DNA of 49,495 bases from an uncultured Coriobacteriaceae bacterium (GTDB lineage Bacteria; Actinomycetota; Coriobacteriia; Coriobacteriales; Coriobacteriaceae), in contig CASFXG010000008.1 of NCBI GenBank assembly GCA_949298635.1, positions 1 to 49,495 on the forward strand, in the 5' to 3' direction. Positions 17,080 through 25,783 of the stretch are shown one piece after another (the first letter of the stretch is position 1; each line of letters begins with the position of its first letter). The notes under the pieces are model-generated. The model was not told the origin of the DNA, made no database searches, and saw only the letters and a list, made by a program, of their open reading frames with translations. Both the position numbers and the translations under genes were made by a program.

Positions 17080-17760
17080 ATGTCCGAGTACACCATCAGC
17101 CTTGAGCAGCCGATTCTCTCGAGAAACGAGCATCTGGCTGCCGAGCTGCGCGAGCGCTTCGCCGAGTCCGGCGCCTACGTGGTGAACGTGCTCTCGAGCC
17201 CCGGCTCGGGCAAGAGTTCGACGATCCTCGCCACGAACGAGCGCCTGCGCGATACCTTCGGCCTCACCTGCGCCGTCATCGAGGGCGATATCGCAAGCGA
17301 TGTGGACGCCCAGCTTATGAAGGAAGCCGGCATGCCGGCCATCCAGATTAATACCGGCGGCCTGTGCCACCTCGAGGGAAACATGATCAGGCAGGCGGTC
17401 GATGCCTTCGATGAGGCCGTGGGCTTGGAGAACATCGACGTCATCTTCATTGAAAACGTTGGCAACCTCGTGTGCCCCGTCGATTTCGACCTGGGCGAGA
17501 ACCTCTGCGTCATGATTCTCTCCGTGCCGGAGGGAGACGACAAGCCCATCAAGTACCCCGGCATCTTTCAACACGCAGGCGCGCTCCTGCTCAACAAGAT
17601 CGATGTTGCTCCGGCGTTCGACTTTGACCTCGAGGGCTACAACCGCGTGCTGGACGATCTCAATCCCCGCGCGCCGCGTTTCGAGGTGAGCGCCACGAAG
17701 GGCACCGGCATGGACGAGTGGGCATCCTGGCTTGCCGAGCAGGTGCGTGCAGCGCACTAA
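17080..17760 (+). CDS. hypB: hydrogenase nickel incorporation GTPase HypB
   Basis: 226 residues. SIMIBI-class GTPase with P-loop SSPGSGKSS (residues 39-47), IEGDI switch, ENVGNLVCP metal-site motif with Cys, and NKID at the guanine-binding loop. It powers nickel insertion into [NiFe] hydrogenase with HypA. It lacks the N-terminal His-rich nickel store found in some HypB proteins, so nickel storage, if any, must be elsewhere. GAAGG is upstream of the ATG. Confidence 0.94.
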   Translation: MSEYTISLEQPILSRNEHLAAELRERFAESGAYVVNVLSSPGSGKSSTILATNERLRDTFGLTCAVIEGDIASDVDAQLMKEAGMPAIQINTGGLCHLEGNMIRQAVDAFDEAVGLENIDVIFIENVGNLVCPVDFDLGENLCVMILSVPEGDDKPIKYPGIFQHAGALLLNKIDVAPAFDFDLEGYNRVLDDLNPRAPRFEVSATKGTGMDEWASWLAEQVRAAH

Positions 17761-17761
17761 C

Positions 17762-17784
17762 GTTAAAATCCTTGGGGTAAATGT
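17762..17784. repeat. degenerate family C repeat
   Basis: TTAAAATCCTTGGGGTAAA resembles the 31-base family C palindromes with several changes. A second degenerate relative (GTAAAACCCCCTGGGATTAA) is at 17880-17899. Both lie in the 372-base gap between hypB and the next small gene. Confidence 0.5.
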
Positions 17785-17949
17785 ACGTGGCCGCTAGCTC
17801 CGAGGCTCTGGCAGTCTGCGGGTTGCTTGCGGAGGTCGATACGAGTGCCGAATCGAATGAAGCTTCAGACCGAAGCGGTGTAAAACCCCCTGGGATTAAT
17901 CTTCATGCTTCAATTCACCTTACGTGGATATAGCCCCGTGCTAGATTGG

Positions 17950-17990
17950 TGCCAGGTTCGTGTCAGGTTTCTGCCAGATTATGACAAGGT
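17950..17990. promoter_or_regulatory. four direct repeats at about 11-base spacing
   Basis: TGCCAGGTT (17950), TGTCAGGTT (17961), TGCCAGATT (17972) and TGACAAGGT (17982) follow each other at one helical turn. This pattern suits cooperative binding of a regulator. They lie 140-180 bases before the small membrane-peptide gene. The rest of this gap shows no gene or known riboswitch. Confidence 0.45.
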
Positions 17991-18132
17991 ATTTCCGCAG
18001 GTAGAGGCCATAATTTAGCTAAACAAAGTGCGTGAGTTGTGGCATACTCACCATACGGTAGAGTCCGTTCGCGGGCGGCGCTACTCGATCGGCGCGCGGC
18101 TGTGTGTCGCGCGCAGAAGGGGAGTGAAGCCT

Positions 18133-18261
18133 ATGGACGTATCCTTGGATATGGTCGTGAAGATCCTCAAGGCGACATATTACGTTGTGATGCTTGGCAT
18201 TGCGGCGAGCAGAGCCCGAAAGGAGTATACGCGATGGCGGATGACGCGACGTAAAAAGTAA
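18133..18261 (+). CDS. 42-residue putative membrane peptide
   Basis: Starts at an ATG after GGGGAG. The peptide has a hydrophobic segment (about residues 7-26, VVKILKATYYVVMLGIAAS) and a strongly basic end (RWRMTRRKK). Size and layout are like holin-like or type I toxin peptides and other small stress membrane proteins, but no family match is known to me. A 9-base-pair hairpin begins one base after its stop. An upstream in-frame start at 18028 has no ribosome site. Confidence 0.45.
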   Translation: MDVSLDMVVKILKATYYVVMLGIAASRARKEYTRWRMTRRKK

Positions 18262-18262
18262 A

Positions 18263-18286
18263 GTGGGCTAGCGGCAACTAGCCCAC
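18263..18286. terminator. hairpin after the small peptide
   Basis: GTGGGCTAG, loop CGGCAA, CTAGCCCAC; no T-run follows, so termination would need help. From here to 18579 no gene is seen; the stretch holds the family C repeats. Confidence 0.5.
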
Positions 18287-18407
18287 CCAACAACGTAGCG
18301 CCGCCCGTAGGTATGGTACGGGCTCTGCCGCTGTCCTTAGTGTACCCCGAATGTGGGGAGGGATGTATGGGAAGTTTGCGCATTCTGCGGGGGAGCTCTG
18401 CCACGCC

Positions 18408-18477
18408 GCATGTTAAAAACCCCTGGGGTTATTTGACCTGTTGCATGTCGAAAAACCCCTGGGGTTATGTAACATGC
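18408..18477. repeat. two family C repeats in tandem
   Basis: 18410-18437 and 18443-18477 both contain AAAAACCCCTGGGGTTAT. Outer arms GCATGTTA and TAACATGC also pair, so the whole 70 bases can fold together. They are 100 bases upstream of topA. Confidence 0.88.
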
Positions 18478-18579
18478 GCTGGTGGGGATTTCGTAAACGG
18501 TAGGCAACTCGTGTATAGTTTCCGGCTAGAACAGTGACGGGCGTGCAGGCGCCCGCAGCAAGCAGCAAGAGGTCAAACG

Positions 18580-21075
18580 TTGAAACTCGTTATCGCAGAA
18601 AAGAACATTGCGGCACAGAAGATCGCCCAGCTTTTGGCAGACGGCAAGCCCAAGACGGACAAGGTGTACAACACACAGGTCTATCGCTTCACGGTGAAGG
18701 GCGAAGACTGGGTCTCCATGGGCCTCGCCGGTCACATCCTCGCGCCGGACTTCCCCGATGAAATCCTCTTCGATAAGAAAACCGGCTGGTATAGCGTGTC
18801 CGAAGACGGCGAGGTGCTCCCCGCCGACGTCCCGGACGGTCTCGCGCGCCCGCCGTACGCTACGAAGCGCAAGCCCTATCTTGCGAACGGCATCAACATC
18901 AAGGGCTGGAAGGTCGAGAGCCTTCCGTACCTCACGTGGGCTCCCGTGGTGAAGAAGCCTGCGGAGAAGGAGATTATCCGTGTCCTCAAGAACCTCGCCA
19001 AGAAGGCCGACCACGTGATCATCGCGACGGACTTCGACCGCGAGGGCGAGCTCATCGGTTCGGACGCGCTTTCTTGCGTGCGCGAGGTGGCGCCGGACGT
19101 GCCTACGAGCCGCGCGCGCTATTCCGCGCTCATCAAGGGTGAGGTCACGGCCGCCTTCGATAACCTCGTCGAGCTCGACCAAGACCTTGCGGATGCCGGC
19201 GAATCACGCCAGTACATCGACCTCATCTGGGGCGCGGTGCTCACGCGTTACCTCACGCTCGCCCGCTTCGGCGGCTTCGGCAACGTACGTTCCGCCGGTC
19301 GCGTGCAGACCCCTACACTTGCCCTCGTGGTTGAGCGCGAGCGCGAACGCATGGCGTTCGTGCCGGAAGACTATTGGCAGATCCGCGGCTTCGGTGCCCC
19401 GCAAGACGATCCAGACGCTGCGTTCAAGATCGGCCACGCCACCACGCGCTTCACCGACAAGACGGCGGCGGAGACGGCCTTCGCCCACGTGGAGCACGCC
19501 ACCACAGGTACCATCACCGAGGTCGCGAAGCGTAGCCGCAAGCAGCAGCCGCCCACGCCGTTCAACACCACGAGTCTGCAGGCGGCCGCCGCTGCAGAGG
19601 GCATCTCGCCGGCGCGTACCATGCGCATCGCCGAAAGCCTCTACATGGCGGGTCTCATCTCGTACCCGCGCGTCGACAACACAGTCTACCCGCGTACGCT
19701 CGACCTCAAGGGCATCGTGGACGGCCTTGCGTCGAACAACCCGGCGCTCCGTCCGGTGTGCCAGAAGGTGCTCGCCGGTCCCATGAAGCCCACGCGCGGC
19801 AAGACCGAGACCACCGACCACCCGCCCATCCATCCTACCGGTCAAGGCAACCCGGATTCGCTCGACGGCGGTCAGAAGAAGCTCTACATGCTCATTGCTC
19901 GCCGCTTCCTCGCGACGCTCATGGGGCCTGCGACCATCGAGAACACGAAGCTTGCTATTGACGTTGCAGGCGAGCCCTTCACCGCGAGCGGCGACGTGCT
20001 CGTGGATGCGGGCTTCCGCGAGGCATACCCCTACGGTCTCAAGCGCGACGAGCAACTTCCGCCGCTTGAGCAGGGCGATGTGATTGACGTCCGCGACATC
20101 GTGCTTGAGGCGAAGCAGACCGAGCCTCCCGCGCACTACAGCCAGGGTCGCCTGGTGCAGGAGATGGAAAAGCGCGGCCTGGGCACGAAGTCCACACGCG
20201 CGAGCATCATCGAGCGCCTGTATACGGTGAAGTATCTCAAGAACGATCCCATTGAGCCCAGCCAGCTCGGCATGGCGATCATCGACGCGCTGCACACCTA
20301 CGCGCCGCGCATCACCACTCCCGAGATGACCGCCGAGCTCGACGAGGACATGACGCATGTGGCCGAAGGCCAGGACACGCAAGACCACGTGGTCGAGCAC
20401 TCGCGCGCGCTGCTGGCCGGCCTCCTCGATACGCTCATCGAGCACAAGGATGACCTGGGCGATGCCATCGCGGACGCGGTGACGGCCGATGCTCGCGTGG
20501 GCGCCTGCCCCAAGTGCGGCAAAGACCTCGTTATGAAGACGAGCGCCAAGACGCGCGGCAGTTTCATCGGTTGCATGGGCTGGCCTGAATGCGACGTGAC
20601 CTACCCCGTACCGAGCGGTGTGAAGGTGAGTCCGCTCGAGGGCGACGCCGCCGTGTGCCCCGAGTGCGGTGCCCCGCGCATCAAATGCCAGCCGTTCCGC
20701 CAAAAAGCGTACGAGATGTGCGTGAACCCGCAGTGCCCCACAAACTTCGAGCCCGATGTGGTAGTGGGGGAGTGCAAGGCGTGCGCCGAGGCAGGCCGCC
20801 ATGGCGAGCTCGTGGCGCACAAGAGCGAGAAGAGTGGCAAGCGCTTCATTCGTTGCACGAACTACGACGAATGTGGCACGAGCTACCCGCTGCCCGCACG
20901 CGGCAAGCTTGAGGCCACCGGCGAGGTATGCGAGCACTGCGGCGCGCCCATCGTGGTAGTCGAAACTGCGCGCGGCCCATGGCGCATCTGCGTGAACATG
21001 GATTGCCCCGGCAAGGAGAAGAAGGCGACGACTGGCCGCGGTCGCGGCAGAGGACGCGCCCGTACCAAGAAATGA
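18580..21075 (+). CDS. topA: DNA topoisomerase I, archaeal-type, type IA
   Basis: 831 residues from TTG, with AGAGGT upstream. N-terminal TOPRIM domain (KLVIAEKN; metal site TDFDREGE), then the type IA core with catalytic Tyr362 in SYPRVDN, where most relatives have Thr instead of Val. The C-terminal part has several CxxC zinc-ribbon modules (CPKCGKDLV, CPECGAPRI, CKACAEAG, CEHCGAPIV) and a basic Gly-Arg tail. It relaxes negative supercoils. The sequence pattern is that of the archaeal-type subfamily rather than the usual bacterial TopA, as also seen in Coriobacteriia. Two family C repeats precede it. Confidence 0.92.
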   Translation: MKLVIAEKNIAAQKIAQLLADGKPKTDKVYNTQVYRFTVKGEDWVSMGLAGHILAPDFPDEILFDKKTGWYSVSEDGEVLPADVPDGLARPPYATKRKPYLANGINIKGWKVESLPYLTWAPVVKKPAEKEIIRVLKNLAKKADHVIIATDFDREGELIGSDALSCVREVAPDVPTSRARYSALIKGEVTAAFDNLVELDQDLADAGESRQYIDLIWGAVLTRYLTLARFGGFGNVRSAGRVQTPTLALVVERERERMAFVPEDYWQIRGFGAPQDDPDAAFKIGHATTRFTDKTAAETAFAHVEHATTGTITEVAKRSRKQQPPTPFNTTSLQAAAAAEGISPARTMRIAESLYMAGLISYPRVDNTVYPRTLDLKGIVDGLASNNPALRPVCQKVLAGPMKPTRGKTETTDHPPIHPTGQGNPDSLDGGQKKLYMLIARRFLATLMGPATIENTKLAIDVAGEPFTASGDVLVDAGFREAYPYGLKRDEQLPPLEQGDVIDVRDIVLEAKQTEPPAHYSQGRLVQEMEKRGLGTKSTRASIIERLYTVKYLKNDPIEPSQLGMAIIDALHTYAPRITTPEMTAELDEDMTHVAEGQDTQDHVVEHSRALLAGLLDTLIEHKDDLGDAIADAVTADARVGACPKCGKDLVMKTSAKTRGSFIGCMGWPECDVTYPVPSGVKVSPLEGDAAVCPECGAPRIKCQPFRQKAYEMCVNPQCPTNFEPDVVVGECKACAEAGRHGELVAHKSEKSGKRFIRCTNYDECGTSYPLPARGKLEATGEVCEHCGAPIVVVETARGPWRICVNMDCPGKEKKATTGRGRGRGRARTKK

Positions 21076-21175
21076 TGCAATCCGGCAAGACTGGTTGCTA
21101 TCATTCTGACAATTTGTCCGCGCTTCGTCGTATCATACACATGGACTAATGCGCTCGAAGAGCGGAGGTAATGCG

Positions 21176-23836
21176 ATGTTTTGTACGACATGCGGCCGTG
21201 AGCTGCCCGATGGTGCGAAGTTCTGTACGAATTGCGGTGCGCCGGTCGCGAAGATCGTGACGCGCGAAGAGCGCGAGGCTGTTCCCGTGGAAGATGCCGG
21301 CGTTGATGAGGCCGTCGCGGAGCCGAAGTCGGCGTCTGAGCTTGAACCTGCAGATGAGGCTGCGCCCATGATGCAGGAAGATTCTGGGGAAGCGCCTGAC
21401 GAGGAATCATGCGATCAGCCCGAGGTGCACGAGGATTCCGCTCAAGCCGCCGCTGCGGATGACGCTTCCGACGATGCCGAAGGTGCATCCGCCGATGCCG
21501 GCGAGACCACGGTCATGCCGAGCGATTCGGGCGAGACGACCGTATTGCCCGATGGCGCGGACGAGACCACCGTCATGCAGAACGACACGGGTGAGACGAC
21601 CGTGCTGCCGGACGGTACGGACGAGACCACCGTCATGCCCGAGCATGCAGAAACGACCGTGCTCCCGGCAGCCGAGACCGAGGTCATCACCGATGCCGAG
21701 CGCGCCGAGGCCGCAGCCGACGCGGCAGCAGCCGAACGGGCGTTGTGGTCTTCCTCGGAAGACGCCGCCGATGCGGGCACAACCGCGACGACCGTGCTCG
21801 AGCCCGCGCACATGGCACGCGCCGAGGTCGGGCAGGACGGTCAGCAGCCTGCGCCCGAGACCCCGCGCAAGAAGCGCCCGGTCGCCCTCATCGCCACGAT
21901 TGTCCTGCTCGTCGTCGCTGCGGGAGCGTTCTTCGGCATCTTCGTGCTGCCCCGCATCATGGGCAAGGACGTTCCCACGGTGAGCTACGGCCAGACGGAT
22001 CCCGTGCAGTGCTCCGTCGTGACGCGCGTGCGCCCGCGCGACGAATCCGGCAACGAGCTCACCTCCTACGTGGTGCGCCTCATGCGCCGCGCCTCGGACG
22101 ATGCGGCTTCGAGCAGCAGCGCGAGCGAGGAGCTCAACCAGGTCGTCGCCGAGATTCGCGTAACGGGGAACAACGGCTTCACCATGGAAAACTTTGGCGA
22201 GGTGCCAGATGGCGACTACGTGCTCGTGATCGTGCCGGACGATTCGCAGGGCGGGTCTTCGTCGAGCTCCACCAACGATGAGCAGCGCATCCCCGTCCAC
22301 TATGAGGAGGATAACCCCAAGGCCGAGGAGGAAGTCGTGGTGGAGCCTCCTGCGCCGGAGCCGCCCTCTCCCGAGGAGCCCGCTGCCGAAGAGGAGGAAT
22401 TTACCGACGAGGAGATCGCTTCGGCGCTCTTCTACTACACCTGCCAAGATCTCATCGACGAGTATGGTGAGCCCGAGGCGATCGAGCTCCACGACGGCAT
22501 GGAGCTTGCCGCGAACGGGCTCGCTCTTGTGAAGCTTCTCGACTTCGACGGCGACGGCATGAACGAACTGCTTACCGTTGTTGGCGACGCCTCGGGACTC
22601 GAGACGATGTCGTTTGACACCGATGCGTATACCATCGCGGTGTGGAAGTATACCGACGAGGCAATCGAGCAGGTGTACGAGGGTCATCCGCCGTACTCGA
22701 ACGGCGGGTATTTCTACCAGGGACTCTATGCGCTGCCGCAAGAAGGCGGCGAGGATCAGATCCTCCTCGAGTCTATTTCGTTCGGGGATCCCGCTGCGGC
22801 TGCCGACACGAATTCCGAGATTACCTACACCGGATACTACGGCATGGGGGAACAGAGCTTCGAGCTGTATGCGCTGCGAACCGATACGTTTAGCTATGAT
22901 GATGGCTCGCTGGAGACGACGTTCCAGATCGCCGGCGAAGAGGTTTCCGAAGACGAATGGGTGGGCTTCCAGGATTCGCTTACGCAGACGGCAAGCTACG
23001 AGTTTAGCTGCCCGGTAAGCAATGAGCCGCAGGCGCAGAGTGAAGAGGAGCCGGAGTTCGAGATCATCGAAACCGCCGGACTGCCGGATTATACCGAAGA
23101 GACCATTGGGGCGCTTGAGGCCGCTGCTGGTGACGAGGCGCTTGAAGCGTTCGCGCCTGAGGAGGATGCGGAGGAAGACCCCGCCGAGGCCACGTATACC
23201 TATGTGAACAGCGAGGCGGACGTGACGTTCACCACCTCGCAGGGTGAAGGCACGGACTGGGAGGAAACGCGCTCCTGGACGTACCCACAGTTCGCGCTCG
23301 AGGACGGCTCCACGACCGAGGCGCTCGACGCGCTGAACGCCTCTCTCAAGCAGAGCTACGAGGACGATCTTGCGGTCACGCAAGCGTGGACGATTGATTC
23401 GGGCGAGGCGCAGGTGTGGGTGCACTGCGACGAGGTGACGTATCTCGAAGGTAACATCGCGTGCGTGCGGAGCGAGCGCTATGTATTCCTCGGCGGCGCC
23501 CATGGCGAGGAGTCGATATCCGGCGCATTCTACGACCTGTCGAGTGGTGAGGAACTGCGCGTCGATGAGGCGCTCGGCATTTCGTGGGACGACCTCCAGG
23601 CCGAGTCGGTCGATGCGATCAAGGCCTATCTTGCCGAAAACCCCAACCTGACCGGTGCGGACGACACATCGCTTGAAGGCATGGCGGCCGACTCTTCACG
23701 CTACTTCGCGACGAGTGACGGCGTTGCCATCGCCATCATGCCCTACGAGGTAGGTCCGTATTCCGAGGGGATGCAGCTTGTCTACGTGCACGCGTTCGAG
23801 GATCCGTCGCTCGTGGGAACGAGCGCCGCGGCATGA
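21176..23836 (+). CDS. membrane protein: zinc ribbon, ETTV repeats, DUF3298-like domain
   Basis: 886 residues, started at the ATG with GGAGG seven bases upstream. Residues 3-25 are a zinc ribbon (CTTCG, CTNCG). Residues 110-165 contain six tandem ten-residue units of the form ETTVMPxxxG/ETTVLPxxxD. A membrane helix follows at about 238-262 (ALIATIVLLVVAAGAFFGIF). The extracellular part has a Pro/Glu-rich linker, an EF-like FDGDGMNE stretch and a C-terminal RsiV/DUF3298-like domain with GGAHG. The cytoplasmic ETTV units resemble threonine motifs read by FHA domains when phosphorylated by Ser/Thr kinases; this role is inference. The stop codon is provided by repeat B. Confidence 0.75.
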   Translation: MFCTTCGRELPDGAKFCTNCGAPVAKIVTREEREAVPVEDAGVDEAVAEPKSASELEPADEAAPMMQEDSGEAPDEESCDQPEVHEDSAQAAAADDASDDAEGASADAGETTVMPSDSGETTVLPDGADETTVMQNDTGETTVLPDGTDETTVMPEHAETTVLPAAETEVITDAERAEAAADAAAAERALWSSSEDAADAGTTATTVLEPAHMARAEVGQDGQQPAPETPRKKRPVALIATIVLLVVAAGAFFGIFVLPRIMGKDVPTVSYGQTDPVQCSVVTRVRPRDESGNELTSYVVRLMRRASDDAASSSSASEELNQVVAEIRVTGNNGFTMENFGEVPDGDYVLVIVPDDSQGGSSSSSTNDEQRIPVHYEEDNPKAEEEVVVEPPAPEPPSPEEPAAEEEEFTDEEIASALFYYTCQDLIDEYGEPEAIELHDGMELAANGLALVKLLDFDGDGMNELLTVVGDASGLETMSFDTDAYTIAVWKYTDEAIEQVYEGHPPYSNGGYFYQGLYALPQEGGEDQILLESISFGDPAAAADTNSEITYTGYYGMGEQSFELYALRTDTFSYDDGSLETTFQIAGEEVSEDEWVGFQDSLTQTASYEFSCPVSNEPQAQSEEEPEFEIIETAGLPDYTEETIGALEAAAGDEALEAFAPEEDAEEDPAEATYTYVNSEADVTFTTSQGEGTDWEETRSWTYPQFALEDGSTTEALDALNASLKQSYEDDLAVTQAWTIDSGEAQVWVHCDEVTYLEGNIACVRSERYVFLGGAHGEESISGAFYDLSSGEELRVDEALGISWDDLQAESVDAIKAYLAENPNLTGADDTSLEGMAADSSRYFATSDGVAIAIMPYEVGPYSEGMQLVYVHAFEDPSLVGTSAAA
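21503..21670 (+). repeat. 30-bp tandem coding repeats (ETTV units)
   Basis: Units begin at 21503, 21533, 21563, 21593 and 21623 (this one 27 bases) and a shorter one at 21650; each encodes ETTV plus a short acidic spacer. Alternate units are more alike, suggesting 60-bp duplication. Confidence 0.9.
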
Positions 23837-23866
23837 TAATTTCAGTACCGGGTACTGAAATTATCA
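23834..23866. repeat. palindromic repeat family B, copy 3
   Basis: Identical to copy 1 except for the central base. TGA of the upstream gene is its first triplet, and tmk starts 21 bases after it. Confidence 0.92.
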
Positions 23867-23887
23867 TCATGGGGAGAGGAGTGCGCG

Positions 23888-24526
23888 ATGTCGGACGCTG
23901 CGTGCGCCGGTCGCTTCATCACCGTCGAGGGTATCGACGGCTGCGGTAAGTCCGCGCAGGCGCGCTTGCTGGTCGAAGACCTTGAGCGCGCCGGCTACGA
24001 TGTGCTGGCGCTTCGCGAGCCGGGGGGCGTGGCGATATCGGAGAAGATCCGCGCGCTTTTGCTCGACCCCACGAACGCGGAGATGTCGGCCACGTGCGAA
24101 CTTCTGCTCTATGAGGCGGCGCGCGCCCAGCTCGTGCACGAGGTGGTGGCACCGGCGCTTGCCGAGGGGCGCGTCGTGGTGTGCGACCGCTTCTACGATT
24201 CCACGACCGCCTATCAGGGATATGCGGGCGGCGTGCCGCTCGATGCGGTGACGCGGGCGAATGAGCTTGCGGTGGGGGCGTGCGCGCCCGACCTCACACT
24301 CGTATTCGACATCGATCCCGCGCTCGCCGCCGAGCGTACCGTCTCGCGTACGCAAGATCGCATGGAGGCGAAGGGCATCGCGTACCAACAGCGCGTCGCT
24401 GAAGGCTTCCGCGCCATCGCCTCCGCCGAGCCCGCTCGCGTGAAGCGTATCGACGCCGCGCGAGACATCGATACGATCCATGCGGACGTTATGGCGGCCG
24501 TGCAGGCGATCCTGCCGCGCGGCTAG
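23888..24526 (+). CDS. tmk: thymidylate kinase
   Basis: 212 residues. P-loop EGIDGCGKS, then REPGG, the DRFYDSTTAYQG motif and the lid region RTQDRME. It phosphorylates dTMP to dTDP. GGGGAGAGGAG precedes the ATG. Its stop codon overlaps the stop of the convergent oxidoreductase gene in the shared CTAG at 24523-24526. In many bacteria tmk is followed by holB and ricT; here these are 11 kb away. Confidence 0.95.
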   Translation: MSDAACAGRFITVEGIDGCGKSAQARLLVEDLERAGYDVLALREPGGVAISEKIRALLLDPTNAEMSATCELLLYEAARAQLVHEVVAPALAEGRVVVCDRFYDSTTAYQGYAGGVPLDAVTRANELAVGACAPDLTLVFDIDPALAAERTVSRTQDRMEAKGIAYQQRVAEGFRAIASAEPARVKRIDAARDIDTIHADVMAAVQAILPRG

Positions 24527-25770
24527 GCGGTCGGCAGCCCCTGCATATAGCGATCCATCGCGTCGGCGACGCGTTTCGCATCGGAGACGGCTTCGACCAC
24601 GGTTCGCGCGCCAGTGGACACATCGCCGCAGGCGAAGACTCCCGGCTTGGTAGTGTGCCCCTCAAGGTCGGTGCGCAGTAGGCCGCGCGTATTCGTCTCG
24701 AGCCCCTCGGTCGTGCTTACCAAGCGGTCGAGCGGTCGTTGCCCGGCGGAGATGATTACGCTATCTGAGGGATACAGCCGTTCCGTGCCTTCGATGGCTC
24801 GCAGCGTGGGCGGCTCGCCGTTCTCGCTGATTTCGGAGCCAGTGGTCTCGATGAGGATGGGACCCTCTTCGGTGATGCGCACCGGTGCGCAGTTGAGCAC
24901 GAACTCGACGCCCTCGAGCTCCGCATAGCTGCGCTCGTGATTGCTTGCCGCGACGTGCGATGACTGCGCGTAACAGGTCACATGCTCCGCGCCATGCCGG
25001 AGCACGGTGCGCGCCACGTCCATGGCGGCGTTGCCCACACCGATGACCGCCACGCGGCGCCCCAGCTTGAAGCTATCGGGGTTGGCGAGATAGTTGATGC
25101 CGTAGTGCACGTTCCCGAGCGTCTCGCCGGGGATGCGCAGCGCGTGTGGGCGCCACACGCCCGTGCCGGCGAACACGGCGCGGTAACCGTCCTCGAACAT
25201 GTCGTCGATCGAGATGGCCTGGCCAATCGTCGTATTGAAGCGGATCTTCACGCCGTTCGCCTCGAGGTGCCGCGTTTGGAAATCGTCGAGCACCCGCTTG
25301 GGGAGGCGGAACTCGGGAATGCCATAGCGAAGTACGCCGCCGATCTTGTCGTGGTTCTCGAAGATGGTCACGTCGTAGCCACGTTGCGCCAGGATGACGG
25401 AGATGGCAAGGCCGGCGGGTCCCGCGCCGATGATTGCGACGCGCATGCCGTTGGACTTAACGTGCTCTTCGGACATGCGCGACCCATACAGGTCCGAGAT
25501 ATATTCCTCGATAGCGCTAAAGTGCACAGGCGCGCCCTTGCGACCCAGTACGCAATGACCCTCGCACTGGTTCTCGTGATTGCACACGCGGCAGCATACC
25601 GTGGTGAGGGGGTTGTTCTCGAACAGCAGCTTGCCGGCTTCATCGACGTGGCCTTCGCGCAGCAGGCGAATTGCCGCTGGAATGGGCGTCGAGATGGGGC
25701 AGCCCTTCGTGCACTGCGGGTTTTTGCACTGCAGGCAGCGCTCTGCTTCTTCGAGAACGTGGATTGCCAT
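24523..25770 (-). CDS. GltD-like NAD(P)-binding FAD/Fe-S oxidoreductase
   Basis: 415 residues from the ATG at 25770, preceded by AAAGGGGA. Two N-terminal 4Fe-4S cysteine groups (CLQCKNPQCTKGCP and CCRVCNHENQCEGHC), a FAD-binding IGAGPAGLA motif and an NAD(P) motif VIGVGNAAMDVAR place it with glutamate synthase small subunits and the NfnB/ SudA-type electron-transfer subunits. No glutamate synthase large subunit or NfnA partner is adjacent, so its electron acceptor is unknown. It lies 13 bases downstream of the CdaR gene on the same strand and is probably cotranscribed with it, which ties it to sugar-acid metabolism by context only. Confidence 0.85.
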   Translation of the reverse strand: MAIHVLEEAERCLQCKNPQCTKGCPISTPIPAAIRLLREGHVDEAGKLLFENNPLTTVCCRVCNHENQCEGHCVLGRKGAPVHFSAIEEYISDLYGSRMSEEHVKSNGMRVAIIGAGPAGLAISVILAQRGYDVTIFENHDKIGGVLRYGIPEFRLPKRVLDDFQTRHLEANGVKIRFNTTIGQAISIDDMFEDGYRAVFAGTGVWRPHALRIPGETLGNVHYGINYLANPDSFKLGRRVAVIGVGNAAMDVARTVLRHGAEHVTCYAQSSHVAASNHERSYAELEGVEFVLNCAPVRITEEGPILIETTGSEISENGEPPTLRAIEGTERLYPSDSVIISAGQRPLDRLVSTTEGLETNTRGLLRTDLEGHTTKPGVFACGDVSTGARTVVEAVSDAKRVADAMDRYMQGLPTA

Positions 25771-25783
25771 CGATTTCCCCTTT

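Noticed and set aside
15583..17757. 724-codon minus frame opposite tatC-hypAB
   Set aside because: Shadow of GC-rich coding sequence; the plus-strand genes are certain.
17761..17900. Possible riboswitch between hypB and the small peptide
   Set aside because: I could not match it to a known class; no cobalamin, TPP or nickel-cobalt core is visible.
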